A model generated the notes under the pieces. The model was given only the letters and a program-made list of their open reading frames with translations. It ran no database searches and had not been told where the DNA came from. From Allocatelliglobosispora scoriae (lineage in GTDB: Bacteria > Actinomycetota > Actinomycetes > Mycobacteriales > Micromonosporaceae): a stretch of DNA of 64,000 bases. The translations under genes were made by a program, and so were the position numbers. The stretch covers positions 434,001-498,000 of the forward strand of contig NZ_JACHMN010000003.1 of assembly GCF_014204945.1 (NCBI RefSeq). The letters run 5' to 3'. Below, one piece after another: positions 27,752 through 36,054 of the stretch (position 1 is the first letter of the stretch; every line of letters begins with the position of its first letter).

Positions 27752-29037
27752 GCGTCGTGATCGACCTCGGCGAGGGCTACCGGGACCGGCGTGGGCCCGA
27801 GCGCCCGCTGCGGGAGCGGATCGACACCCATCGCAACCGCCGGATGGCGGCGCTCGCCGTCCTCGCAGCGCTGGTCCTGGGCGTCACACCGGTGCCGGTG
27901 GCCGACGCACGGATCGTGTCGGTGGCGGCGTACCCCTACCTGATCCAGTCGACTCCGATCATCGTGGGCGACCTGGTCTACGCGGTGAGCCGGTCGGAGG
28001 GCAGTTCGGTCCTGCGGATCGACGCCTACCAGCTGCTCGACGGGCTCTTCCGGTGGACCGCCACCTTCAAGGGCGTCGATCGCGTCAGCGGGGCGAGGGC
28101 GAGCGGCGGGCTGGTGGTGATGAACGCCATCGGCTCCGGCGGCGACATGCTGCTCGCGATCGACCCCGTGTCCGGCCAGGTCCTCGCGGAGGAGCCCGCG
28201 CCGCAGGTGGCGGTCGTGGACGAGGTCGCCGTCCACCTGACCTACCTGATGGTGGAGGAGGAGTTCTTCGCCGATCTGCGAGGCCGTGATCTGCGCAGCG
28301 GCGAGGAGCTGTGGTCGCGCCGGTTACCGGTGCAGTCGCCCGGCTTCATCTACGCACTGCAGGCCGTACCGGGGAGCCCGGTCGTCCTGGTCACCGATCC
28401 GGGCGGGCTCGCCTACAGCGTCGAGGCCGCCGACGGCACCCTGCGTTCCAGCGCCCGGGTCGCCGCGTCGGGCATCCGCTACGCCACGACGCTGGGCGGC
28501 TTCGCGTACTTCGGTTCGGTCGCCGGCGAGCTCAGCAAATACGAACCGGTGCTGCTCCAGGAGGTCTGGCACCGGGACGCCCCGGCCGGGGTCGTCGCCT
28601 GCGGTGACGTGCTCTGCGACGATCGGGACTTCGATCCGGAGATCATCGATCCGGTGACCGGGCGCAAGCTCTTCGAACGCAGTCTGACCTGGCAGTACCT
28701 GCTGGCTGTCCCCGGTGGCTGGCTCGCCGTGACGAACAATCCGGCGGAGCTGAGCCAGGTCAACTCGACGGCGGTCGCCTACCTCGACGAGCTGGGGTAC
28801 GGCGCGCGGCCGACCGGTGCCTGGTCCTACCTCGGCCGGGACACCGACGACGCGCCGGTGCTGATGCGTACCAACATCGCCCCGCCGCTGACCTGGTTCG
28901 CCCGGCTCGACGCGGCGGGCGGGCTCCAGCTCCTCGGCACCGTGCACACCGCGGTCCGCAACTGCCAGGCGGCCGGGGTGTCGATCGTGTGCACGCTCGG
29001 CTCCGACGGCTTCGAGATCTTCCGACGCCGGGGCTGA
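27748..29037 (+). CDS. Membrane-tethered PQQ-like beta-propeller protein 3
   Basis: 429-aa third paralogue. The cytoplasmic tail is MSVVIDLGEGYRDRRGPERP, with a membrane helix at ~36-50 (ALAVLAALVLGVTPVPV) and a propeller with blade ends LLDGLFRWTATFK, SGEELWSRRLP and LLQEVWHRDAP. Cysteines in VACGDVLCDD and RNCQAAGVSIVCTL mirror those of gene 2. All three proteins share the hydrophobic-(D/E)-L-G tag just before or near the membrane-proximal region, which hints at a common cytoplasmic partner. It converges with the C39-like gene, the stops being only 3 nt apart. Confidence 0.85.
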   Translation: MSVVIDLGEGYRDRRGPERPLRERIDTHRNRRMAALAVLAALVLGVTPVPVADARIVSVAAYPYLIQSTPIIVGDLVYAVSRSEGSSVLRIDAYQLLDGLFRWTATFKGVDRVSGARASGGLVVMNAIGSGGDMLLAIDPVSGQVLAEEPAPQVAVVDEVAVHLTYLMVEEEFFADLRGRDLRSGEELWSRRLPVQSPGFIYALQAVPGSPVVLVTDPGGLAYSVEAADGTLRSSARVAASGIRYATTLGGFAYFGSVAGELSKYEPVLLQEVWHRDAPAGVVACGDVLCDDRDFDPEIIDPVTGRKLFERSLTWQYLLAVPGGWLAVTNNPAELSQVNSTAVAYLDELGYGARPTGAWSYLGRDTDDAPVLMRTNIAPPLTWFARLDAAGGLQLLGTVHTAVRNCQAAGVSIVCTLGSDGFEIFRRRG

Positions 29038-29040
29038 GCG

Positions 29041-30321
29041 TCACCAGTTGGGCTGGCTCGGCGGGTCGGGCAGGGCCGCGCCGGCCGGGTGCATCACATA
29101 GGCGACGCCGCGCGAGGAGTTGAGCCACGCGCTCTCGAACTCCGCTCGGCCCACGGGTTTGCGCACATCCTCATCGGTGGGGGAGTTGGGGTCGTTGAGG
29201 ATCGGCTCGCCGTCGGCGGTGAAGCCGACGAGGGCGATCAGGTGGCCGTTGGTGGAGTAGTCGAGCCCGGGGATTTCGTGCTTGCCGAAGGAGGCCGAGA
29301 GCACGAGCGGCAGCCCGGCCTCGATGAAGAGCTCCGCCTCGTTGAGCGAGCGCAGCCGGGTGACGAAGCCCTCGAGCCCGTAGCGGCCCGCATATGCCAC
29401 GTTGAACGGCCAGTTGCCGCAGCCCACGTAGTTGTAGTCGAAGCAGTGCCGCGCGGCGTGGTCGACCCAGCGGTCCTGATAGGACTGATCGACCCACGCG
29501 TAGTCGTCGGTCGGCGGCAGCGCCCCCCAGTAGCTCATCACCATCGAGGTGCAGGTCGGGCTGCACCAGGCCTGCCCGCCGTTGTCGTACTGCGGGTACT
29601 CGCCGACGTGGATCTCCTGGGAGAACCGGGGGACCTCCAGGGTCACGCCGAGGGCCGCCTGCGGCGTCGAGGGAGTGATCCGGCCCGGCTCGGGCAGGCA
29701 CGACGCGACGGCGCCGAGCGAACGCAGGGTCGGGGTGAGCTCCGAGCCGATGGGGCGCAGCAGGGTCACCCGGAGCTGCCAGCGATGCAGCTCACGCCCG
29801 GGGGTCGCGACGAAGGTGTCGACGGAGACCGTGCCGTCGGCGTCGCCCTGCGCGGGGACCGAGGTGCGGCGCAGCACGGCGTCATCGGCCGCCCAGCGCG
29901 CCACGACATACCACTTCGTGAAGGAGCCGGTCGATGTCGCGCCGCGCAGCTCGATCTGGATCCAGCTCCCGCCGGGAGTGGACGCGATCCACGACGAGAT
30001 GATCTCCTTGGCGCCGAAGCCCGGTGCGACCTCCATCGATGTCCACGTGGCGAACTCGTAGGTGCCGGTCGCTCCGGAGTGCGGGTCCGGGTAGGTCAGC
30101 CGCCCCGCCGGCGTGCCGAAGGTGATCGCGTCGCCACCGACCACGGTGCCGATCGCCGTCCCGGCCCGGAAATCGGCGTCGGTCCGCCAGCGGCGGAAGT
30201 AGATATCGTTGGGCGTCACTCGCCGAGTGGGGTCAGTCGGGAGCGTCTCCGCAGCCGGGGCGGCACCTGGGCCGACCACACCGGCACTGAACGCGGTGCG
30301 AAGTACACTGCGTCTTCTCAT
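29041..30321 (-). CDS. C39-like cysteine peptidase family protein with Tat-type signal
   Basis: 426-aa paralogue of the protein at 3007-4341. The N-terminus MRRRSVLRTAFSAGVVGPGA is a twin-arginine-like signal, unlike the Sec signal of the paralogue. The domain of unknown role (IYFRRWRTDADFRAGTAIGT) spans ~38-215 and the C39-like domain ~228-415, with Cys253 (NGGQAWCSPTCTSM), His360 (STNGHLIALVGF) and Asp377 (PILNDPNS). Two additional cysteines (CFDYNYVGCGNWPF) are absent in the paralogue. Start ATG 30321; a longer open frame upstream would run into the opposite regulator gene. It is divergent from the two-component genes with a 63-bp gap, so the kinase may control it. Confidence 0.85.
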   Translation of the reverse strand: MRRRSVLRTAFSAGVVGPGAAPAAETLPTDPTRRVTPNDIYFRRWRTDADFRAGTAIGTVVGGDAITFGTPAGRLTYPDPHSGATGTYEFATWTSMEVAPGFGAKEIISSWIASTPGGSWIQIELRGATSTGSFTKWYVVARWAADDAVLRRTSVPAQGDADGTVSVDTFVATPGRELHRWQLRVTLLRPIGSELTPTLRSLGAVASCLPEPGRITPSTPQAALGVTLEVPRFSQEIHVGEYPQYDNGGQAWCSPTCTSMVMSYWGALPPTDDYAWVDQSYQDRWVDHAARHCFDYNYVGCGNWPFNVAYAGRYGLEGFVTRLRSLNEAELFIEAGLPLVLSASFGKHEIPGLDYSTNGHLIALVGFTADGEPILNDPNSPTDEDVRKPVGRAEFESAWLNSSRGVAYVMHPAGAALPDPPSQPNW

Positions 30322-30384
30322 GTTCGTAAGCGTGGACGACGCGGCATTCGTTCGCAAGGCTTCGGAACGAAAGGAGGAGTGCGG

Positions 30385-31047
30385 ATGCGTGTTCTCGTCA
30401 TCGAGGACGAGCGCCACCTCGCCGATGCCATCGCTCGTGGCCTGCGCAGACACGGGATGGCGGTCGACGTCGCCTATGACGGTGACGCGGGCCAGGAAGC
30501 CGCCTTCATCACCCGTTACGACGTGGTCGTGCTCGATCGGGACCTGCCCGGCGTGCCGGGCGACCAGATCTGCGCCGAACTCGCCGCCTCCGGCACGCTG
30601 ACGCGGGTGCTGATGCTGACCGCGAGCGGCTCCGTCGCCGACCGGGTGGCCGGGCTCGGCCTCGGTGCCGACGACTACCTGCCGAAACCCTTCGCCTTCG
30701 ACGAACTCGTGGCGCGCGTGCAGGCGCTCGGCCGCCGGGCCACGCCGGTGACGCCGCCGGTCCTCAAGGTGGCCGATCTCACCCTCGACCCGGCGAAGCG
30801 CACCGTGCACCGGGCCGGGCAGCTCATCGAGCTCACCAACAAGGAGTTCGGCCTGCTGGAGGAGCTGCTGCGGGCCGACGGCTCGGTCGTCTCCACCGAG
30901 GAGCTGCTGGAGCGGGTCTGGGACGCCAACGCCGACCCCTTCACGACGATCGTCCGGGTCACGATGCGTACGCTGCGGCGCAAGCTCGGCGAACCACCGC
31001 TGATCGAGACCCTCTACGGTGCCGGCTACCGGATCGTGATGCCGTGA
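30385..31047 (+). CDS. OmpR/PhoB-family response regulator
   Basis: 220-aa two-component regulator. Receiver domain: acidic pocket Glu8/Asp9 (VLVIEDER), phospho-acceptor Asp51 (VVVLDRDLPG), Thr79 and Lys101 (ADDYLPKPF). The C-terminal winged helix from ~125 has ELTNKEFGLLEELLRADG and a recognition helix in TTIVRVTMRTLRRKLGE, ending YGAGYRIVMP. The ATG follows AGGAGG by 8 nt. The stop overlaps the kinase GTG (GTGA), so the pair is translated together. The ligand is unknown; the divergent C39-like gene is a plausible target. Confidence 0.96.
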   Translation: MRVLVIEDERHLADAIARGLRRHGMAVDVAYDGDAGQEAAFITRYDVVVLDRDLPGVPGDQICAELAASGTLTRVLMLTASGSVADRVAGLGLGADDYLPKPFAFDELVARVQALGRRATPVTPPVLKVADLTLDPAKRTVHRAGQLIELTNKEFGLLEELLRADGSVVSTEELLERVWDANADPFTTIVRVTMRTLRRKLGEPPLIETLYGAGYRIVMP

Positions 31048-32219
31048 CCGGTCCCGTGGTCCGGACCGAGGTCCAGCGCCGCGGCCGGCGACTGCGCCCC
31101 ACGCTGCGCCTGCGGCTGACCCTGCTCAACGGCGTGCTCCTCGTCGGGGCCGGGATCCTGCTGATCAGCATGTCGTTCCTGCTCGTCTCGGACGCCCTGC
31201 ACCCGGCCGAGCAGCTCCGCGACGGCACCCGGGTCGTCCTCGCCAACGGCAGCGAGCTCGACGCCCGCGAGTGGCAGGAGCTCATCTCGCGCGAGGCACG
31301 CAACGAGATCATCGCGAAGGGGCTGCTGGCCCTGCTCGCCATCAGCGTGGTCGGCGTCGCCGGCGGGTACGCCGTGGTCGGCCGCGCGCTGCGCCCCCTG
31401 CAATCGGTGACGGCGACCGCCCGGCAGCTCTCGGGGCAGACGCTGAGCCGCCGCATCAACTACGCCGGTGCCGACGACGAGGTCGCCGAGCTCGCCGACA
31501 CCTTCGACGAGATGCTGGACCGGCTCGCCCTCGCCTTCGACTCGCAGCGGCGCTTCGTCGCCAACGCGTCGCACGAGCTGCGCACGCCGCTGGCGGTGAT
31601 GCGTACCGAGATCGACGTGACGCTCTCCGACCCGACCGCCGACGTCAAGGAGCTGCGCCGGATGGGAACCGTCGTCAGCGACGCCTCCCAGCGCGCCAAC
31701 GCCCTCGTCGACGCGCTGCTCGTCCTGGCGCGCAGCGAGGCCGCGACGGCACTGTCCCGCCGCGAACCCGCCGATCTCGCCGACGGGGTGCCGCGGGCCA
31801 TCCAGGCGCTCGGCAACGAGGTGAAGCGGCTCGCCCTCGGCATCGACGTCGACCTGGAGGCGTCGCGGGTCGTCGGCGACCCCAGCCTGCTGGAGCGGCT
31901 CGCGGGCAACCTGATCGAGAACGCCGTGCGCTACAACCACCGCGGCGGCCGGATCTGGGTGCGGACCGCCTCGACCGCCGACCACGCCACGCTGGTGGTC
32001 GGCAACACCGGATTCGAGGTGGAGCAGGCCGACGTGCCCGGGCTCTTCGAGCCGTTCCGCCGGGGCGGCCGGGAACGAACCGGTGCCCGGGGCGCCGGAC
32101 TCGGCCTCTCCATCGTCCGAGCGGTCTGCGACGCGCACGGCGGGACCGTGAGCGCCATCGCCCTTCCCGGCGGGGGACTAGAGGTGACCGTGGCATTGCC
32201 ACTAGCATCGGCCGGGTGA
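31044..32219 (+). CDS. Sensor histidine kinase
   Basis: 391-aa membrane kinase partner of the preceding regulator. TM1 ~25-48 (TLLNGVLLVGAGILLISMSF) and TM2 ~93-112 (GLLALLAISVVGVAGGYAVV) flank a small ~45-residue extracellular loop, so it probably senses an envelope or membrane cue. A HAMP domain follows (ALRPLQSVTATARQLS), then the H-box with His177 (FVANASHELRTPLAVM), the N-box NLIENAVRYNHRGG and the G-box GARGAGLGLSIVRAV. The stop overlaps the VOC gene as GTGA. Confidence 0.95.
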   Translation: MTGPVVRTEVQRRGRRLRPTLRLRLTLLNGVLLVGAGILLISMSFLLVSDALHPAEQLRDGTRVVLANGSELDAREWQELISREARNEIIAKGLLALLAISVVGVAGGYAVVGRALRPLQSVTATARQLSGQTLSRRINYAGADDEVAELADTFDEMLDRLALAFDSQRRFVANASHELRTPLAVMRTEIDVTLSDPTADVKELRRMGTVVSDASQRANALVDALLVLARSEAATALSRREPADLADGVPRAIQALGNEVKRLALGIDVDLEASRVVGDPSLLERLAGNLIENAVRYNHRGGRIWVRTASTADHATLVVGNTGFEVEQADVPGLFEPFRRGGRERTGARGAGLGLSIVRAVCDAHGGTVSAIALPGGGLEVTVALPLASAG

Positions 32220-32596
32220 CTGCGTTGATTCGACACATCACAGTGGACTGTGCCGATGCCTATGCCCTCGCCGGGTTCTGGAGCGAGGTCACGGGTTATC
32301 CGCGTCACCCCGACGACAAGCCGGGGGATCCAGCGTCCCTGCTCATCGCGCCCGACGGCGAGGGCCCGGGACTGCTGTTCGTGCAGGTGCCCGACGGCAA
32401 GTCGGTGAAGAACCGGCTCCACCTCGACCTGCAGCCGACCGATCGCAAGCGCGACGAGGAGGTCGACCGGCTGATCGGGCTCGGCGCCAAGCTCGTCGAC
32501 GACCACCGCAAGGGCGACGGCACCGGCTGGGCCGTGCTCGCCGACCCCGAGGGCAACGAGTTCTGCGTCGAGCGCAGCCTCGGCGAGCGCGCCTGA
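32216..32596 (+). CDS. VOC (glyoxalase/dioxygenase fold) family protein
   Basis: 126-aa protein of the vicinal-oxygen-chelate fold: LIRHITVDCADAYALAGFWS, GLLFVQVPDGKSVKNRLHLD and the closing VLADPEGNEFCVERS. Small single-domain members of this type are abundant in actinomycetes and may be lyases, dioxygenases or binding proteins; the substrate cannot be told. The GTG overlaps the kinase stop. A TAGCAT hexamer 7 nt upstream may also give it a separate leaderless transcript. It is followed by the tandem palindromes at 32648-32711. Confidence 0.88.
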   Translation: MTALIRHITVDCADAYALAGFWSEVTGYPRHPDDKPGDPASLLIAPDGEGPGLLFVQVPDGKSVKNRLHLDLQPTDRKRDEEVDRLIGLGAKLVDDHRKGDGTGWAVLADPEGNEFCVERSLGERA

Positions 32597-32647
32597 CCCC
32601 GCATCACCGCACCGCACTCGTCGGCACCGCGCTCCGTGCTGCAACGC

Positions 32648-32711
32648 GCCACGCTTTGCAGCAAAGCGTGGCCTTCGGCGCGGGAATGGCCACGCTTTGC
32701 TGCAAAACGTG
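32648..32711. repeat. Two tandem CACGCTTTGC palindromes between convergent genes
   Basis: First: perfect GCCACGCTTTGC - A - GCAAAGCGTGGC (32648-32672). Second: CACGCTTTGC - T - GCAAAaCGTG (32691-32711, one mismatch). They are 18 nt apart and near-identical, so one is likely a duplicate of the other. Position between stops at 32596 and 32745 suits bidirectional termination. Confidence 0.8.
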
Positions 32712-32744
32712 ACACGGGCGCGGCTTGCGCCGCAGGAACGGCTC

Positions 32745-33647
32745 TCACCACTCCCACGTCACGCCGTAGGCGCCGGGCGTGGGGTCCAGGGTGATGAACT
32801 GGATCGTGTGCGGTGGCCGGGCGATCTCCGCCTCCCGGATCCGCTGCACCGGCAGGGTGTTGCGCGGCTGATAGTGGCTGTAGCAGCGGGCCGGCACCCG
32901 GCTCGGGTCGAACGAGACCTGCAGCGTCAGGTCCCGCGACGGCCGGGAGATCTCCAGCCGGATGTAGTTCTGGTGCTGGCCGGGCGGGTAGCGCAGGCCG
33001 AACTCGATCATCGCCAGCTCCCCGGCGGCAAGTGGATAGTCCAGCAGGAACTCGAAGACGCAGGTGGAGCTCGGCACGTCGGCCCGGAAGCGCGCCGGCC
33101 GGCACCCCTCGGCGAAGGTCACCGTCGGCGGCTGGGGCAGCGTGGCGCAGCGGGAGACGAAGATGACCCGGCGGGTGTCGTCACGATCGGCGCGGACGAT
33201 GCGGCGCACGTGGATCGACTCCTCACACCCCTGCGCGTCGATCCGGTAGGCGACGCTCTGCGAGAGCTTGAGCGGCTGAGCCAGATCGTCGGGGGTGGCG
33301 TCGACCTTCGCCAGCACCCGCAGGACCGACTCCGGGTGGTACCAGAAGGCGTCGTACCGCAGATTGGTGTTGAATTTCGGCAGCCAGCTGCCGCGCGGCC
33401 GACGCGGCCCGACCAGCGCGGCGAGCGCGCCCGACGGGACGCCGAGGATCTCCTCCAGGGCTGCGAGCGCGGCGAGCGAACCCAGGCGTTCCGGTTGGGT
33501 GGCGCCGGTCTGCCAGTAGCTGATCGTGCTCGCGCTGAGCGGGGTCTCCCGCTCGCGCAGTCGGCGGGCGAGGTCGTCGAGGCTGAGTCCGCTGCGCTGG
33601 ATCGCCGCGCGCAGGCTTCCGCTGAACTCGGTCGCACCGGCCCCCAT
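32745..33647 (-). CDS. HTH (XRE-like) transcriptional regulator with uncharacterised C-terminal domain
   Basis: 300-aa protein. Residues ~5-65 are a Cro/C1-type helix-turn-helix (FSGSLRAAIQRSGLSLDDLA, then PLSASTISYWQTGATQPER and LEEILGVPSGAL). The remaining ~220 residues are beta-rich with no recognised domain (YRIDAQGCEESIHVRRIVRA, LDYPLAAGELAMIEFGLRYP), a fold seen fused to such HTHs in actinomycetes. Start ATG 33647; GGGAGG lies 11 nt upstream. It is divergent from the metallophosphoesterase gene with ~180 bp between, so it may regulate that gene. The ligand is unknown. Confidence 0.8.
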   Translation of the reverse strand: MGAGATEFSGSLRAAIQRSGLSLDDLARRLRERETPLSASTISYWQTGATQPERLGSLAALAALEEILGVPSGALAALVGPRRPRGSWLPKFNTNLRYDAFWYHPESVLRVLAKVDATPDDLAQPLKLSQSVAYRIDAQGCEESIHVRRIVRADRDDTRRVIFVSRCATLPQPPTVTFAEGCRPARFRADVPSSTCVFEFLLDYPLAAGELAMIEFGLRYPPGQHQNYIRLEISRPSRDLTLQVSFDPSRVPARCYSHYQPRNTLPVQRIREAEIARPPHTIQFITLDPTPGAYGVTWEW

Positions 33648-33762
33648 CGATTCAACCACCTCCCCTCGCCTCGATGCGGCAGCAAGCCACACTAAAGAAG
33701 GACACCGTCCCCCGATCGTGAGTATGCATCCAGGGTTATCCAGACGGCTATGGCTGATGGCA

Positions 33763-33790
33763 TTGACGAAGGTCGTCGCCTGGCTAGGGT
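33763..33790 (+). promoter_or_regulatory. Promoter TTGACG - 16 nt - TAGGGT
   Basis: Good housekeeping-sigma match (-35 at 33763-33768, -10 at 33785-33790), placing the start about 33 nt before the metallophosphoesterase ATG, which has a GAGGGA ribosome site. Confidence 0.6.
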
Positions 33791-33829
33791 TCGAGGCACC
33801 GAATAGCCCTACGCCGGACGAGGGACACG

Positions 33830-35971
33830 ATGCGATTCTTGCGAAGCGGCGGATCCGCCGCACTCCTCCTCGTCGGCGGCCTGCTGGTCGGTGCCGGACC
33901 GGCCACCGCCACTGTCCCGGCACCGGACCTGGTGGCGATGGTGCTGCCGGAGCCGGCGGCCCAGGTGGCGCAGCTCGCCGAGCCGGGCACGCTGGCCCGC
34001 CATGTCGCCGTCAGCGGCGCGGGTGTGGCGGCGGCACCGCAGCTCGTCTGCGACCGGGGCGCCCACTGGCTGCGACTGCGCTTCACGGAGCTGGCCCTGC
34101 GCGGGTCGGACCGGCTGACCCTGACGGGTTCGGCGGGCGGCAGCACGGTCCTGACCGCCAAGAACTGGCCCGGCCAGGCGTTTCACACCCGTGCGCTGCG
34201 CGGCGACTGCGTCCAGGTGAGCCCCGCGATCGCCGATCCGGCGAGCCGCTTCACGATCGACGCACTGCAGTCGGGCGCGCAGCCCCTCGCGGCCGCGACG
34301 GTGACGGTCGCCGCCGCCGGTGACATCTGCGGTGAGGCGTGCAACCAGACCGACGACCTGGTCACGGCGATGGCGCCGACCGCGGTGATCACGATGGGCG
34401 ACAACGCCTACGAGAGCGGCACGCTGGCGGAGTACAACGCGAATTACCAGCCCACGTGGGGTGCCTTCAAGTCGATCACCTATCCGGCGCCGGGCAACCA
34501 CGAGTACCAGACCTCGGGCGCCGCGGGCTACTTCGACTACTTCAACGGTTCCGGTGTCCAGAATGGACGGGCGGGTCAGCGCGGCCAGGGCTACTACAGC
34601 TTCAACGTGGGCGACTGGCACTTCGTGGCGCTCAACTCCAACATCGCGATGACGGCCGGCTCGGCGCAGGAGGTGTGGCTGCGCAACGACCTCACCGCCA
34701 ACACCAAGCCGTGCACCGCCGCCTACTGGCACCACCCGCGCTTCGCCAAGGGCAGCTACGGCGACAACACCGACGTGCTGCCGCTCTTCCAGGCGCTCTA
34801 TGACAACCAGGCCGACCTCGTCTTCAACGGGCACGACCACAACTACGTACGCTTCGCGATGTCCCGCCCCGACGGCACGAAGGACACCGTCAACGGCATC
34901 CGCGAGCTGCTCATCGGCACCGGCGGGCGAGCGCTCTACACCACCACCAGCCCCACCGCCGCCACTGTGGAGGTCAGCAACAACAACACCTACGGCGTGG
35001 GCAAGCTGACGCTGACGGCGACCGGATACACCGCGGCCTTCGTACCGGTGGCCGGGCGTACCTTCACCGATTCGGTGACCGGCACCTGCAAGCGCGCCGC
35101 GACTTCACCGGACTTCACCGTCACCACGGTCCCGACCGCGCTCTCCGTGCCGCGGGTCTCGTCCGGGTCGGCGACGGTCCGGGTCACCAGCACCGGTGGC
35201 TTCGCCGCCGCGACCGCGTTGACCGTCTCGGGCCTGCCGACCGGCGTCTCCGCCGCGATCACGCCGCCCTCGGTGACGCCGCCCGCCAACGGCACCGCCA
35301 CCGCGACGCTGAACCTCACCGTCTCGGCGACCGCCGCGCTCGGCACCACGAACCTCACCGTCACCGGCACGTCGGGCGCGCTGACCAGGACGGCGACGAT
35401 CCAGCTCACCGTCACCGCGGGCGGCGGCACGGTCTTCACCGACGACTTCGAGACGAACAAGGGCTGGACGATCAACCCGGCCGGGTCGGACACCGCGACC
35501 TCGGGGCGGCTCGAACGCGGTGACCCCGAGCAGACCACCTCGACCGTCAACAGCCAGATCAAGCAGCTCGGCACGACGCCGAGCGGGGTCAACTGCCTCG
35601 TCACCGGGCGACTCGCCGGATCGAGCTACGGCGCCAACGACCTCGACGGCGGCACCACCTCGGCCCGCTCGCCGCTGATCACGCTGCCGACGGGCACGCT
35701 GACGCTGTCGCTGAAGTCCAACGTGGCCTACGGCAGCAACTCCTCGACCGCCGACTATCTGCGGATCTCGGTCGTCGACGGTGCCACCACGACCAAGGTC
35801 TTCGAACGGCTGGGTGCGGCGACCGAGGTCGCCGGTGCCTGGCAGACCGCCACGGTGAACCTCTCGGCCTACGCGGGCCGGTCGGTCTATCTGCTGATCA
35901 CCGCAGCGGACGCGAGCACGGCAAGCCTCTTCGAGGCGCAGGTCGACGACATCGCGATCGTCACGTCGTAG
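33830..35971 (+). CDS. Secreted metallophosphoesterase with C-terminal beta-sandwich domains
   Basis: 713-aa exported protein. Signal peptide 1-28 (ends ATAT). The calcineurin-like catalytic domain at ~155-385 has metal motifs GDIC 164-167, MGDN 189-192, GNHE 222-225, YWHHPR 299-304 and GHDH 334-337, so the dinuclear centre looks complete, although the first motif is GD-x-C rather than GD-x-H. It is followed by an Ig-like domain (~410-535) and a terminal sandwich (~540-713, FETNKGWTINPAG), probably carbohydrate- or surface-binding. The substrate may be extracellular phosphate esters or nucleotides. It is closed by the hairpin at 35980-36023. Confidence 0.9.
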   Translation: MRFLRSGGSAALLLVGGLLVGAGPATATVPAPDLVAMVLPEPAAQVAQLAEPGTLARHVAVSGAGVAAAPQLVCDRGAHWLRLRFTELALRGSDRLTLTGSAGGSTVLTAKNWPGQAFHTRALRGDCVQVSPAIADPASRFTIDALQSGAQPLAAATVTVAAAGDICGEACNQTDDLVTAMAPTAVITMGDNAYESGTLAEYNANYQPTWGAFKSITYPAPGNHEYQTSGAAGYFDYFNGSGVQNGRAGQRGQGYYSFNVGDWHFVALNSNIAMTAGSAQEVWLRNDLTANTKPCTAAYWHHPRFAKGSYGDNTDVLPLFQALYDNQADLVFNGHDHNYVRFAMSRPDGTKDTVNGIRELLIGTGGRALYTTTSPTAATVEVSNNNTYGVGKLTLTATGYTAAFVPVAGRTFTDSVTGTCKRAATSPDFTVTTVPTALSVPRVSSGSATVRVTSTGGFAAATALTVSGLPTGVSAAITPPSVTPPANGTATATLNLTVSATAALGTTNLTVTGTSGALTRTATIQLTVTAGGGTVFTDDFETNKGWTINPAGSDTATSGRLERGDPEQTTSTVNSQIKQLGTTPSGVNCLVTGRLAGSSYGANDLDGGTTSARSPLITLPTGTLTLSLKSNVAYGSNSSTADYLRISVVDGATTTKVFERLGAATEVAGAWQTATVNLSAYAGRSVYLLITAADASTASLFEAQVDDIAIVTS

Positions 35972-35979
35972 CTCGGTGT

Positions 35980-36023
35980 GGAGAGGCGGCCGGAGGGACG
36001 AGGACCCCCTCCGGCCGATCTCC
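35980..36023 (+). terminator. Hairpin terminator after the metallophosphoesterase gene
   Basis: 11-bp stem CGGCCGGAGGG / CCCTCCGGCCG (35987-35997 and 36007-36017), loop 9 nt, with extra outer pairing GGAG / CTCC. It begins 8 nt after the stop and ends before the GGAGG of the MFS gene. Confidence 0.88.
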
Positions 36024-36054
36024 GCTTCAGCACAACCCCGGAGGTAGCACCCGC

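Noticed and set aside
24952-29037. PQQ-dependent dehydrogenase genes
   Set aside because: The propellers lack a recognisable quinone-binding disulfide ring or calcium-site motif and have a membrane tether with a short cytoplasmic tail; binding rather than redox function is more likely.
33780-33815. T-loop-like GGTTCGAGGC suggesting a tRNA
   Set aside because: The bases after GTTCGA do not fit the T-loop, no acceptor or anticodon stem can be drawn, and it overlaps a good promoter.
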